Shown here: positions 43,892 through 53,718 of the stretch, in pieces
Position numbering within the stretch: the stretch's first letter is position 1
How the letters are laid out: each line of letters starts with the position of its first letter
Assembly: GCA_040702985.1 (NCBI GenBank)
Contig: CP159991.1
Location: forward strand, 744,001 to 808,000
Source: Alloscardovia omnicolens
GTDB lineage: Bacteria > Actinomycetota > Actinomycetes > Actinomycetales > Bifidobacteriaceae
Length of the DNA: 64,000 nt
Reading direction: 5' to 3'
The notes under the pieces: model-generated
Told to the model about the DNA's origin: nothing
Seen by the model: only the letters and a program-made list of their open reading frames with translations
Databases searched by the model: none
Program-made: the position numbers and the translations under genes

Positions 43892-43938
43892 GAAAAACAC
43901 AACACGTTAAGTCAAAGCCAGAGGGTACTTTTTACATT

Positions 43939-44847
43939 ATGACTACCGAGATGCATCTGTTAGAAAGTGCGCCATTCGGACGAGTAATTCCAGCTATGGT
44001 TACTCCTATGAAGGCGGATGGAACTGTTGATTACGAAGCTGCTCAAGTATTAGCTAAGCACCTCGTAGAAGATGGAGCAGATGGCATCCTACTTAATGGA
44101 ACAACAGGCGAATCTCCAACTACGCACCTTGAAGAAAAGATTGACCTTGTGCGTGCTGTAAAAGAAGTTGTGGAGGTTCCTATCCTAACGGGCGCTGGCT
44201 CAAACGATACAGCACATTCTGTACGCATGGCTGAGCATATTCAAGAAGCAGGAGCCGATGCTCTGCTCATTGTGTCACCATACTATTCACGTCCATCGCA
44301 AGAAGGTATTTATCAGCATTACAAGGCTGTCAATGACTCTTCCGATGTGCCAGTTGTAATTTACGATGTTCCTGGACGTACTGGTGTGCGTATTTCCACA
44401 GACACCTATGTGCGTCTTGCAGGTTTATCACAAGTCAAGGCTGTAAAAGACGCAACAGGTGATCTTGCCGCAGCTGTAGTAAAGAAGATGGAAACAGGTT
44501 TAGCGTGGTATTCCGGAGATGATGGTGTGTATCTGCCATTCCTCTCCATTGGTGCTGTGGGTATTATTTCTGTAATTGCTCACGTAGCATCTGGACCATT
44601 GCGTGATTTAACTGCAGCTTTTAATGAGGGACATATTTTGGAAGCTCAGCGTATTGCTGTACAACTTGCCCCTCTGGTCGGAGCTTTGAATGGTGATGGT
44701 TTCCAAGCTGTTATGGCTAAAGCAGCATGCCATGTGCAAGGATATATGGAAAGCACTGCTATGCGTTTGCCAAATGTTGGTCCTCATCAAGCACAGTTAG
44801 AGAAGGCACGTGAAGGAATGCGTGCAGCAGGAGTGCTCAAGGCTTAA
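43939..44847 (+). CDS. dapA: 4-hydroxy-tetrahydrodipicolinate synthase
   Basis: Condenses pyruvate with aspartate semialdehyde; first committed step to diaminopimelate and lysine. Seen: LLNGTTGESPTTHLEEK (residues 50-66), VSPYYSRPSQEGIYQHY, the catalytic Tyr in VIYDVPGRTGV and the Schiff-base Lys in VKAVKDATGD; 302 residues, typical. The ribosome site is GAGGGTACTTTTTACATT, rather distant from the ATG. It precedes the RNase J gene, an order common in actinobacteria. Confidence 0.95.
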   Translation: MTTEMHLLESAPFGRVIPAMVTPMKADGTVDYEAAQVLAKHLVEDGADGILLNGTTGESPTTHLEEKIDLVRAVKEVVEVPILTGAGSNDTAHSVRMAEHIQEAGADALLIVSPYYSRPSQEGIYQHYKAVNDSSDVPVVIYDVPGRTGVRISTDTYVRLAGLSQVKAVKDATGDLAAAVVKKMETGLAWYSGDDGVYLPFLSIGAVGIISVIAHVASGPLRDLTAAFNEGHILEAQRIAVQLAPLVGALNGDGFQAVMAKAACHVQGYMESTAMRLPNVGPHQAQLEKAREGMRAAGVLKA

Positions 44848-44848
44848 C

Positions 44849-44886
44849 TTAAGCCTAAGTAGTTGTCGGTAGTGGATTAGGCTTAA
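44849..44886 (+). terminator. Hairpin between dapA and RNase J gene
   Basis: Perfect 10-bp stem TTAAGCCTAA / TTAGGCTTAA with an 18-nt loop, beginning one base after the dapA stop codon. There is no T run, so it may be a processing or stability element in a dapB-dapA-rnj transcript rather than a strict terminator. Confidence 0.5.
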
Positions 44887-44923
44887 CAGAGCTTCGGCTC
44901 ACGCATATAACGAAAGGTTAAAA

Positions 44924-46816
44924 ATGCCTTCCACTCAAGGAACACAAGAGAAAAAGACGCAGCGTAAAAATACGCGCTCAGCGTCTCGAACATCACAAAC
45001 ATCAGCGCGCGCTCGCAATACTTCAAAAAGTGCGCGCTCTCGTTCAACCCGTAAATCATCTGCACCAGTTCGTGCAGTGAATGCTCAAGCAAACCCACAT
45101 ACCACATCTGATGGTAAACCGTTAATTGCTCCACCAAAGTACCGCAAAGGCTCTATGCGTATTGTGCCATTAGGCGGTTTGGGCGAAATTGGGCGCAATA
45201 TGAATGTGATTGAATACAATGGTCACATTCTGCTCATTGATTGCGGTGTTCTCTTCCCAGAAGAAGAGCAGCCAGGCGTTGATTTGATTCTTCCAGACTT
45301 CAACTATATTAAAGACCGCCTTGATAAGGTGGAAGCTCTGGTTCTTACACACGGTCATGAAGATCATATTGGTGGTGTGCCATACTTGCTGCGTTTGCGC
45401 AAAGATATTCCACTCATCGGATCGAAACTGACCTTAGCCTTAGTAGAGGCGAAGTGCAACGAGCATCGCATTAACCCTATTTTGAAACCAGTTGAAGGCC
45501 GCGACAAAATGAAAGTTGGCGCTTTCAACTTGGAATTCATTACTGTAACCCACTCTATTCCAGATGCTTTAGCAGTGTCAGTAAAAACACCGGCAGGTCA
45601 CATTATTGATACTGGCGATATGAAGCTCGATCAATTGCCACTGGACCACAAGATTACAGATTTACGTCAGTTCGCTAAGCTAGGCGAACAGGGCGTTGAC
45701 TTGTTAATGTCTGATTCTACCAATGCGGAAGTTCCAGGCTTCGTGAAGCCAGAAACGACAATTGGCCCGGCATTGGATCGTGCGTTTGCTGAGGCAAGCC
45801 GCAAAATTATTGTGGCAAGCTTCTCTTCACACGTTCACCGCGTACAGCAGGTGGTTGATGCAGCACATAAGCATGGACGCAAAGTAGTCTTTGTGGGTCG
45901 TTCCATGGTGCGCAATATGGGAATTGCTGCCGATTTGGGTTACTTGCATTTGCCAGAAAATACTGTGGTTGATTTGAAGCAGGCGAACGATATTCAGGAC
46001 GACAAGATTGTCTATATGTGCACAGGTTCTCAGGGCGAGCCAATGGCTGCTCTGGGACGTATTGCCGATGGTAATCATCCTGATATTTCAGTGGGCGAAT
46101 TCGATACCGTAATTTTGGCTAGCTCGCTTATTCCAGGTAATGAGCATGGCGTGTACAAAGTTATTAACAAGCTCACTCGCTTGGGTGCTCGCGTTGTTAA
46201 TAAAGATAATGCTGCTATCCACGTGTCTGGTCACTGTGATGAAGGTGAATTGCTCTACTTCTACAATATTGTGCAGCCAAAATCTGCTATGCCAATTCAT
46301 GGTGAGCACCGTCATTTGGTGGCTAATGGCTTGATTGCTGTGAAAACTGGCGTAGATCCGCATAACGTTGTTTTGGCTGAAGATGGCGATGTGGTAGATC
46401 TTTATAAGGGTCATGCCGCTGTGGTTGGTTCTGTGCCATGCGGATACGTATATGTAGACGGTCAATCTGTGGGCGAAATTGGAGAAGAAGAGCTTGAAAA
46501 GCGTCGAATTCTCTCCGAAGAAGGTTTCGTATCGTCCTTCTTGGTGGTTGATACTGATTCTCAACAGGTGATTAGCGGTCCAAAGATTTATTTGAATGCT
46601 GTGGCAGAAGATGCTAGCGATTTCGAAGAAGTTCGCTCTCGCATTGTCACCGATGTAGAAGATGCGTTAATTCGTGGAACGCGCGATACGCATCAGTTAC
46701 AGCAGATTATGCGCCGCACACTCGGCGGATGGATTGCGCGCAAGTTTAAGCGCCGTCGTCCAATGATCGTGCCAGTCGTAGCTGACGTAGCCACTGACGT
46801 GCAGGCCAAGCAATAA
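44924..46816 (+). CDS. rnj: Ribonuclease J
   Basis: Metallo-beta-lactamase ribonuclease with 5'-3' exonuclease and endonuclease activity in RNA maturation and decay; 630 residues. Seen: an N-terminal basic, Ser/Thr/Arg-rich and probably disordered region of about 65 residues; the core opening RIVPLGGLGEIGRNMNVIEY; zinc-binding LTHGHEDHIGG (about residue 141); HSIPDALAVSV; IDTGDMKLD; and the beta-CASP domain with IIVASFSSHVHRVQQV, TGSQGEPMAALGRIADG and PIHGEHRHL. AAAGG precedes the ATG. The N-terminal extension is absent in Bacillus enzymes and may contact RNA or partners (inference). Confidence 0.95.
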   Translation: MPSTQGTQEKKTQRKNTRSASRTSQTSARARNTSKSARSRSTRKSSAPVRAVNAQANPHTTSDGKPLIAPPKYRKGSMRIVPLGGLGEIGRNMNVIEYNGHILLIDCGVLFPEEEQPGVDLILPDFNYIKDRLDKVEALVLTHGHEDHIGGVPYLLRLRKDIPLIGSKLTLALVEAKCNEHRINPILKPVEGRDKMKVGAFNLEFITVTHSIPDALAVSVKTPAGHIIDTGDMKLDQLPLDHKITDLRQFAKLGEQGVDLLMSDSTNAEVPGFVKPETTIGPALDRAFAEASRKIIVASFSSHVHRVQQVVDAAHKHGRKVVFVGRSMVRNMGIAADLGYLHLPENTVVDLKQANDIQDDKIVYMCTGSQGEPMAALGRIADGNHPDISVGEFDTVILASSLIPGNEHGVYKVINKLTRLGARVVNKDNAAIHVSGHCDEGELLYFYNIVQPKSAMPIHGEHRHLVANGLIAVKTGVDPHNVVLAEDGDVVDLYKGHAAVVGSVPCGYVYVDGQSVGEIGEEELEKRRILSEEGFVSSFLVVDTDSQQVISGPKIYLNAVAEDASDFEEVRSRIVTDVEDALIRGTRDTHQLQQIMRRTLGGWIARKFKRRRPMIVPVVADVATDVQAKQ

Positions 46817-46912
46817 GAATATGAAAACATATGTGCTGTATGTTTGATGTGTCACAATAATTACACGCAATCATGCAGCACATGCCAATAAATCCAATAC
46901 ATAAGGAGAATA

Positions 46913-49489
46913 ATGCCAGGAGCAAATCTCACCCGCGTTGAGGCGGAAGAACGAGCAGGAATTGTATCGAATGCGCACTATACCGTTCATTTAGATGTTA
47001 CTGGTTCAGATACTGATTTCCGTTCTATCAGTACCATTGAATTTGATGCCGTAGAAGGTGCATCAACCTTTATTGATTTGATTGCTAACACTGTTAACTC
47101 TGTAGAATTTAACGGTGAGCAGCTTGATCCTGCAACAGTTTTCGTTGATAACCGTATTGAACTGAGCAATCTAGCTGCACATAATACAGTAACCGTTGAT
47201 GCTCTTGTTCAGTATTCTCGCACTGGTGAGGGTATGCATCGCAGTCTTGACCCAACTGACGGAAACGTGTATTTATACACTCAGTTTGAGGTTCCTGATG
47301 CTCGTCGCGTGTATGCAGTTTTCGATCAGCCTGACGTGAAGGCGGAATTTGATTTCTCTGTGGACGCTCCAGCAGGCTGGGAAGTTATCTCCATTATGCC
47401 TGCTAACAAGCCTGAAGATTTGGGCAATGGTGTGAATCGTTGGACCTATCCAACAACTCCTAAGATGAGCTCCTACTTAACTGCTTTTGTGGCAGGCCCA
47501 TACGCCAGCTGGCACACCTCCCATACGCTTTCTGACGGACGTAACGTTCCTATGGCTATCTACTGCCGTCAAGCATTAAAAGATGCTATGGCTAAGGACG
47601 TAGACTATTTGTTCAACGTCACTAAGGCGGGTATGGACTTCTACGATAAGACATGGGGCGTTCCATATCCTTATGCCAAGTATGATCAGCTTTTCGTACC
47701 TGAATATAACGCAGGTGCTATGGAGAATATTGGAACCGTGACTATTCGCGATTCCTATGTATTCGAGTCCAAGGTTACTGACGCTTTGGCAGAACGCCGT
47801 GACGTTACTGTTCTGCATGAGCTGGCTCATATGTGGTTTGGCGATCTCGTAACCATGAAGTGGTGGAATGATTTGTGGCTCAACGAGAGCTTCGCAGAAT
47901 TCACTTCCACCTTGGCAACAGCTGAAACCACGCAGTGGTCTGACGCATGGGCAACTTTTGCGTCCGGTGAAAAGAGCTGGGGACAGGCTCAGGACGAAAT
48001 GCCAACAACGCATCCGATTGTGGCAGATATTAAAGATTTGCATGATACTGAGGTCAACTTTGATGGCATTACATATGCTAAGGGTGCATCTGTATTAAAG
48101 CAGCTCGTGGCTTACGTTGGACGTGAAGAGTTCTTCCAAGGCATTCACAACTATTTGAATAAGCACCAGTATTCTAACGCTACTTTGGCAGATTTGTTGT
48201 CCGAGCTGGAAGCAACTTCCGGTCGTGATCTCAAGAGCTGGTCCAAGCAGTGGCTGGAGCACGCCGGTATTAACACCATCACTTCTCAGGTGCGTACAGC
48301 AGCTGATGGCACTATTGAAGAAATGGCATTAGTGCAAACCGCTTCTGACGAGTATCCAGTTATGCGTAATCATCGTTTGGCTGTGGCATTCTATGATGAA
48401 AATGCTGATGGTCGCATTGTAATGACTGAACGTTTTGATTTGGATGTAACAGGGGAGCGTACTGTAGTTGAGGCAGTAGCTGGTAAGAAGCGTCCTGCAT
48501 TCATTATGGTTAATGAAGACGATTTGACCTACACTAAGCTGCGTTTCGATGAGCAGTCCTTAGACTTTGCGAAGAAGAACCTCTACAAGTTTGACAGCGC
48601 ACTGACACGTGCAGTGGTATGGCTGAGCTTGTGGGATATGACCCGTGATGCTCAGCTGCCAGCTGTTGACTTTATTGAAACGAGCTTGAAGGCTTTGAGC
48701 ACAGAGAAGGAGTCAACTACTTTCCGTTACGCACTTAGCCAGGTTGCTACAACAGCTGCACACTATGTGCCAGCAGCTCGCCGTGAAGCAATCAAGCAAG
48801 AAATCGGTCTTGAATTCTTCCGTCTGGCTGGTGAAGCTGAAGCCGGTTCCGACGAGCAGTTCCAGTTGGTGACTGCATATCTGAATAACGGTACTGACCC
48901 TCAGTTCGCTGAGCGTTCCCATGCTTTGCTGGACGGAACTCTTGTTTTTGACGGCTTAGAGATTGACAATAACTTGCGTTGGACTATTACTATTGCACAA
49001 GCTGCTGCTGGTGTGATTGACAACGAACGTATTGACGCTGAACTTGCTGCACGCGATACCAAGGAAAACCGACAGTTCGCTGTGATGGCTAAGGCAGCAA
49101 TTCCAACTCCTGAAGCCAAGGCATGGGCATGGGATCAGGCATTGCACAATGATGAGCTGACCAATTCTCAACTTGAGAACGTGGCTGGCGGTTTCTCTAT
49201 GAACTCTGACCCAGCTTTGTACGAACAGTACGTCGATAAGTATGGTGAAATTATTGACTGGGTATGGGAGCACAAGACCTTCCACATGTCTGAAGCCTTG
49301 TTGCAAGGAACGACTCGCGGATCTGGTTTGTATCCAAGTGCTGCGGACGCTGCGCGCTTAGTTGAAGTAGGCGAGAAGTGGTTGGACAGCCATAAAGATT
49401 CTCCTGCGGCTTTGCGTCGTATTGTTTTGGAAAATCTGGATGGTTCTCAGCGAGTTCTGCGAGTTCAGCGTTACAACGAGAGCTTGTAG
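46913..49489 (+). CDS. pepN: Aminopeptidase N (M1 metallopeptidase)
   Basis: Zinc aminopeptidase releasing N-terminal amino acids from peptides, cytoplasmic (no signal peptide). 858 residues, usual for actinobacterial PepN. Seen: the exopeptidase motif NAGAMENIG near residue 270, zinc motif HELAHMWFGDLV with the third ligand Glu in NESFAEF 18 residues on, and the C-terminal ERAP1-like helical domain. AAGGAG lies six bases before the ATG. It stands as a single gene; the next 600 bp hold the second palindrome array. Confidence 0.95.
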   Translation: MPGANLTRVEAEERAGIVSNAHYTVHLDVTGSDTDFRSISTIEFDAVEGASTFIDLIANTVNSVEFNGEQLDPATVFVDNRIELSNLAAHNTVTVDALVQYSRTGEGMHRSLDPTDGNVYLYTQFEVPDARRVYAVFDQPDVKAEFDFSVDAPAGWEVISIMPANKPEDLGNGVNRWTYPTTPKMSSYLTAFVAGPYASWHTSHTLSDGRNVPMAIYCRQALKDAMAKDVDYLFNVTKAGMDFYDKTWGVPYPYAKYDQLFVPEYNAGAMENIGTVTIRDSYVFESKVTDALAERRDVTVLHELAHMWFGDLVTMKWWNDLWLNESFAEFTSTLATAETTQWSDAWATFASGEKSWGQAQDEMPTTHPIVADIKDLHDTEVNFDGITYAKGASVLKQLVAYVGREEFFQGIHNYLNKHQYSNATLADLLSELEATSGRDLKSWSKQWLEHAGINTITSQVRTAADGTIEEMALVQTASDEYPVMRNHRLAVAFYDENADGRIVMTERFDLDVTGERTVVEAVAGKKRPAFIMVNEDDLTYTKLRFDEQSLDFAKKNLYKFDSALTRAVVWLSLWDMTRDAQLPAVDFIETSLKALSTEKESTTFRYALSQVATTAAHYVPAARREAIKQEIGLEFFRLAGEAEAGSDEQFQLVTAYLNNGTDPQFAERSHALLDGTLVFDGLEIDNNLRWTITIAQAAAGVIDNERIDAELAARDTKENRQFAVMAKAAIPTPEAKAWAWDQALHNDELTNSQLENVAGGFSMNSDPALYEQYVDKYGEIIDWVWEHKTFHMSEALLQGTTRGSGLYPSAADAARLVEVGEKWLDSHKDSPAALRRIVLENLDGSQRVLRVQRYNESL

Positions 49490-49578
49490 TGTGTAGCGAG
49501 GCTTTGGCTGAGAGGTTATCTTAAAGGCTGTGGAATCTGCTAGCTTTCTTGTGACATGAGAAAGCGTATTTGAGTTCC

Positions 49579-49975
49579 TGAATTGTGATTGGCTGGGGTT
49601 GATCACGATTCGGGAGCTTTTTTAGTATGGAAATGAGCGTTTTGGGTGCTTGAATCGTGATTGGCTAGAGCGGATCATGATTCAGGTATGTGTTATACGT
49701 TTAATGTTGGTGTTTTTGGTGCGTGAATCATGATTGGCTTGAGTGAATCACGTTTCAGGTTCGCTTTTGGCGCGTTGTGTACGGTCACATGGTACGTGAA
49801 TCGTGAATGACTAGAGTGAATCACGATTCAGGTATGTGTTATACGTTTAATGTTGGTGTTTTTGGTGCGTGGATCATGATTGGCTTGAGCGAATCATGTT
49901 TCAGGAACGTTTTGAGCGCTAAAAACACCATTTTCGGTACGTGAATCATAACTTGCCATAGCAGATCATGTTTCA
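49579..49975. repeat. Tandem array of six 34-bp interrupted palindromes, locus 2
   Basis: Units start at 49579, 49651, 49724, 49797, 49870 and 49942, spaced 72 or 73 bp. Typical arms are TGAATCGTGATT and AATCACGATTCA with a ten-base centre close to GGCTAGAGTG. The arms differ from loci 1 and 3 at matching positions on both sides, so symmetry is kept. The 39-bp linker after unit 2 is repeated exactly after unit 4, which points to a recent two-unit (146 bp) duplication. The region continues with a C/A-rich stretch to the glmM promoter; no gene is seen in 49490-50122. Confidence 0.87.
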
Positions 49976-50122
49976 GGAACCAAAAAGGCATTTAAGCTAC
50001 CTAACCTCACCCCACACCCACACCACCCACCCACAACACCTTCGCGCAATCTCACACACTTAACCTGCCGTGCGACTACAATGGGAACTCGGCAGGTTTT
50101 CTATAAATCAAAAGGAGAGAAA

Positions 50123-51493
50123 ATGCCTCGTCTTTTTGGAACTGATGGTGTACGCGGTTTAGCTAATGGTTTGCTAACCGCTGATCTTGCGTTAAAAATG
50201 GGAGACGCAGCTGTACGTGTTTTTGGTGCAGATAGTGCGCATGGTCGTCAGCGTGCTCTGATTGGTCGTGATACGCGCGTTTCCGGTGATTTTTTGGCGT
50301 CCGCTTTAGCTGCAGGTATGAGCGCTGGCGGTTTTGATGTTATTGACGTAGGTATTTTGCCAACCCCGGGTTTAGCATATTTAACCTCAATTTTGAATGT
50401 GGAAATGGGCGCGGTTATTTCCGCTTCCCATAACGCCATGCCAGACAACGGTATTAAGTTCTTTGCTCGCGGAGGTTTCAAACTTCCTGATGCCAAAGAA
50501 GATGAGATTGAAGAGATTCTGGGTAGTGATTGGCAGCGTCCAACGGGTGCAGGTGTGGGACGTATTTCGCATGATAATGTCACAGCCAGCAATCTGTATA
50601 TCGATCATTTGGTCAGTTCCATTGCTCCGATTGGCAAGGATAAGATTCAGCCTCAGCCTTTGAAAGGCTTGCGCATCGTTGTTGATTGTGCCAATGGTGC
50701 AACATCGGCGGTTGCTCCAGAAGCCTTGCGTCGCGCTGGCGCTGATGTTATTGTTATCAACGCTTCGCCGGATGGCTATAACATCAATGATCACGCGGGC
50801 TCCACGCATCCAGAGCAGTTGCAAGCCATGGTCAAGGCGAGCGATGCCGCCATGGGTGTGGCTTTTGATGGTGATGCTGATCGCTGTCTTGCTGTGGACG
50901 AAGACGGCGTGCTCGTCAATGGTGATCAGATTATGGGTATTCTAGCCCGCGCGTATAAGCGTGAGGGCAAGCTTAAGGACAATACTCTGGTCATTACCGT
51001 GATGAGTAATCTAGGACTGATTTTAGCTCTCAAAGATATGGGCATTAAAACTGTGCAGACTTCAGTGGGCGATCGCTATGTGCTTGAGGCTATGCTGCAA
51101 GGTGGCTACACTCTAGGTGGTGAACAGTCCGGTCACGTGATTAACCGTGAATTTGCCACAACTGGTGACGGTACTCTGACCGCTTTGTGCCTTGCGAACG
51201 AAGTTATGAAGTCTGGCAAGAGCCTCAAAGAGTTGGCAGCTGATTTCCCACAGCTTCCTCAACAGCTTGTTAATGTTCCGGGAGTTGATAAGCTTGCTGC
51301 TTATACGAATCCAGTGGTTCAAGATGCTGTGCGCAAGGAAGAAGAATACTTGGGTGAAACGGGTCGTGTTCTCTTGCGCCCATCAGGTACTGAACCTCTG
51401 GTACGTGTTATGGCAGAAGCTGCAACTCAGGAACAGGCTGATGAAGTCTGCAATCGTTTGGCTGAAGTGGTGGCGCGCGAGTTGGCGCTATAA
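50123..51493 (+). CDS. glmM: Phosphoglucosamine mutase
   Basis: Converts glucosamine-6-phosphate to glucosamine-1-phosphate for UDP-GlcNAc and cell wall synthesis. Seen: RLFGTDGVRGLAN at the start, phosphoserine loop VISASHNAMPDNGIKFF (Ser near 102), metal loop FDGDADRC, sugar-binding GGEQSGHVI, and phosphate-binding RPSGTEPLVRVM; 456 residues, typical. I chose the ATG at 50123, directly after AAAGGAGAGAAA; an in-frame extension to 50081 covers the probable promoter (TACAAT at 50075). The gene is followed at 24 bp by def. Confidence 0.95.
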   Translation: MPRLFGTDGVRGLANGLLTADLALKMGDAAVRVFGADSAHGRQRALIGRDTRVSGDFLASALAAGMSAGGFDVIDVGILPTPGLAYLTSILNVEMGAVISASHNAMPDNGIKFFARGGFKLPDAKEDEIEEILGSDWQRPTGAGVGRISHDNVTASNLYIDHLVSSIAPIGKDKIQPQPLKGLRIVVDCANGATSAVAPEALRRAGADVIVINASPDGYNINDHAGSTHPEQLQAMVKASDAAMGVAFDGDADRCLAVDEDGVLVNGDQIMGILARAYKREGKLKDNTLVITVMSNLGLILALKDMGIKTVQTSVGDRYVLEAMLQGGYTLGGEQSGHVINREFATTGDGTLTALCLANEVMKSGKSLKELAADFPQLPQQLVNVPGVDKLAAYTNPVVQDAVRKEEEYLGETGRVLLRPSGTEPLVRVMAEAATQEQADEVCNRLAEVVARELAL

Positions 51494-51517
51494 AAGCGGT
51501 AAGAAACGGGAGATATT

Positions 51518-52172
51518 ATGGCGTGGAAAAGCGCGAATATAGATAAAGAATTTGATCGTGAAGTGCGTGAGTTGCTCGCTGATACAGATGAAGATGGTAA
51601 TTTGCCAATCGTCCAGCTTGGCGAACCAGTATTGCGTATGCAAACGGAGCAGTACGATGGTCAGCTGAGTCAAAAAACTTTATTGAAACTTATTGAATTG
51701 ATGCGTAAAACCATGCTAGCTGCTCCTGGCGTGGGGCTGGCAGGCTCCTCAGATCGGCTTAGGACTGGCTATTGCTGTGGTAGAAGATCATGTGCGTGAC
51801 GACGACGATGATCCGCGCGGAATTGCTGAATTGCCTTTCACAACGATTATCAATCCGCGTTATGAGCCTGTGGATGATCAGACTGCGAGCTTTTATGAGG
51901 GCTGCTTGAGCTTTGACGGGTATCAGGCTGTGCGCAAGCGTTATACGCATATTAAGGCGTATTGGATGGATGAATCTGGTCAAGAGCATGAAGAAGTGAT
52001 GCATTACTGGCCTGCACGTATTTTCCAGCATGAAACCGATCATTTGAATGGTGAAGTTTATATTGATCAGGCTGAAACACGAAGCTTAACGACCTACGAT
52101 AATCTCGAAGATTACTGGGCGTTTGAAGCGGTACCTGCCGAAGCAGCAAAAACCTTAGGATTTGAGCTCTAA
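51518..52172 (+). pseudogene. def: Peptide deformylase, frameshifted as read
   Basis: Removes the formyl group from new proteins; about 217 residues when repaired. Seen: LPIVQLGEPVLR near the N-terminus, motif 1 region APGVGLAG, motif 2 EGCLSF with the metal Cys, and motif 3 QHETDHLNGEVYID with two metal His and the catalytic Glu. The frame changes inside motif 1 at about 51743-51749: GGCTCCTCAG needs one base less to give the family sequence GLAGPQIGLG. Everything before and after is well conserved, so the gene was recently intact or this is a sequencing error. Frame repair also restores the reading AIAVVEDH. Confidence 0.88.
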
Positions 52173-52218
52173 ATAGAGGCAGAACATTCGTATAAGATTG
52201 TCCCCTTAACTTGAACAG

Positions 52219-52255
52219 GAGTGGTCGTTGCAATAAAAGCAGCGACCACTCTTTT
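52219..52255. terminator. Terminator between def and the MFS exporter gene
   Basis: Stem of 13 bp with one mismatch (GAGTGGTCGTTGC / GCAGCGACCACTC, loop AATAAAA) followed by TTTT on the plus strand; it lies between convergent stop codons and may serve both. Confidence 0.88.
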
Positions 52256-52262
52256 ACATCTT

Positions 52263-53474
52263 TTACAATGTTTTTTCTAGACGAATCATCAGAAGAGAAA
52301 AAACAAGAGCCATAGCACCAATAATTGCAGTAGTAAGAATGAGGGAAGAGGAATAATACTGCTGAGGAATGAGAGCATAGCCTGCATAGGCAAAAGGTAT
52401 AAAACCAAAACTTACAGCATAATCAAGCGAACTGATACGCCCTAAATATTTTTCAGGAGAACGTTGTTGTAACGCAGATCCCCATGTTACTCCGCCAAGT
52501 TCAAAACCAATACCTGCAATAAAAGCGGAAGCAATCCATAGCCATGTATTATTCGTTAAGGCAATAGTGCATAAGCGAATCGCAGCAAGTGCAGTAAAAA
52601 TAAACGATAACCTAATTAAATATCGCGAATTTTTAACGAAGAGTGAAAGAGCGCTTCCAGTAATATAGCCTATCGAGAGAGCCGCTGATACATATGACCA
52701 GGTAATTTTTGAAGACAAAGGAATGGCATAGAGAGGTAAAATCACGTCTCCAGCGCCACTATCTAGGGCTAAGGTGATAGACCAGAAAATAACGCCGAGT
52801 AGCAGCCATCTGTAGTGAGCGAAAATGTGCGGAGCTGTTTTCATAGACTCTATAAGCGATTCCTCATGATTCTTGTCCTTACTGGTATTAAAGGTAGGGG
52901 GAAGGTGAATAAGAGCTAAAAGTATAATATTGGTAGTACCAAAAACGCTAGCAACAACAAATAAGATGTGAGCAGGATAATGAGCAGCTAGCAATCCAGC
53001 CAACACCGGAGCACTTACATAAGAAATATTGCGAAATGTTCGCACGAAACCGTTTGCTTGGACTAAGTAATCGTGATCAACGACAGCAGGCAGCAGAGAA
53101 TAAACAGCAGGAGCTCCTAATGCGGATATAAAAGCTGTCAGCAAAGAGAAAAGCTGAACCTGCCATGAAAAACCGTACTCCCACGTTAACACAGCAAAAC
53201 CAATATAGGTTATAACTGAAACAGCGGAAGCCATGAGTGATATACGTTTTTTGCTGAAACGATCGGCAAGAACACCGCCAATGAAAGCACATACGAGTGT
53301 GGGTAGCGTGCGAGTAAGAAGAGTAATCGCAAGCCCTCTACCGTCATTATTCTGTGTGGTGGTGAATACGATTCCCATAGAAAACATGACGCCAGCTAGC
53401 CCTTGAGATGACTGAGCAAGGGCTAGCTTAATCAGAGAAGCATTTAACCAGATAGGGTGCATCGGTACAGACAT
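52263..53474 (-). CDS. MFS transporter, EntS-like exporter family
   Basis: A 403-residue membrane protein with about twelve hydrophobic segments. Seen: loop 2-3 motif GGVLADRFSKKRISLM, the helix 4-5 stretch APAVYSLLPAVVDHDYLVQANG, and NISYVSAPVLAGLLA, all common in the MFS-3/EntS-like exporter family. Helix 6 is followed by the usual cytoplasmic loop (TSKDKNHEES). Substrate unknown. An in-frame ATG four codons inside is an alternative start; neither has a strong ribosome site. GC looks lower than its neighbours, which could point to transfer. Confidence 0.83.
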   Translation of the reverse strand: MSVPMHPIWLNASLIKLALAQSSQGLAGVMFSMGIVFTTTQNNDGRGLAITLLTRTLPTLVCAFIGGVLADRFSKKRISLMASAVSVITYIGFAVLTWEYGFSWQVQLFSLLTAFISALGAPAVYSLLPAVVDHDYLVQANGFVRTFRNISYVSAPVLAGLLAAHYPAHILFVVASVFGTTNIILLALIHLPPTFNTSKDKNHEESLIESMKTAPHIFAHYRWLLLGVIFWSITLALDSGAGDVILPLYAIPLSSKITWSYVSAALSIGYITGSALSLFVKNSRYLIRLSFIFTALAAIRLCTIALTNNTWLWIASAFIAGIGFELGGVTWGSALQQRSPEKYLGRISSLDYAVSFGFIPFAYAGYALIPQQYYSSSLILTTAIIGAMALVFSLLMIRLEKTL

Positions 53475-53718
53475 TTTATTTCATCAGCTCGGGTACACTA
53501 TTTTTCTGAATATCTACGTGAAGATGCATACTTGCCATGATTATCTTCTTTCGCACGCCTAGGCATTTTTGAATGATTTTTAGAAACTCTTAGGTGGCTA
53601 GAGTACTCTGTGCTTTTTAACACAAAAGATATCGTTTCACATAGTGAATACTCGTCTCGTTTTTAAGTCTGAGTGTTTGCTCAACAATATGCAGATTAAA
53701 GAAGAACTTTGAGATCTT

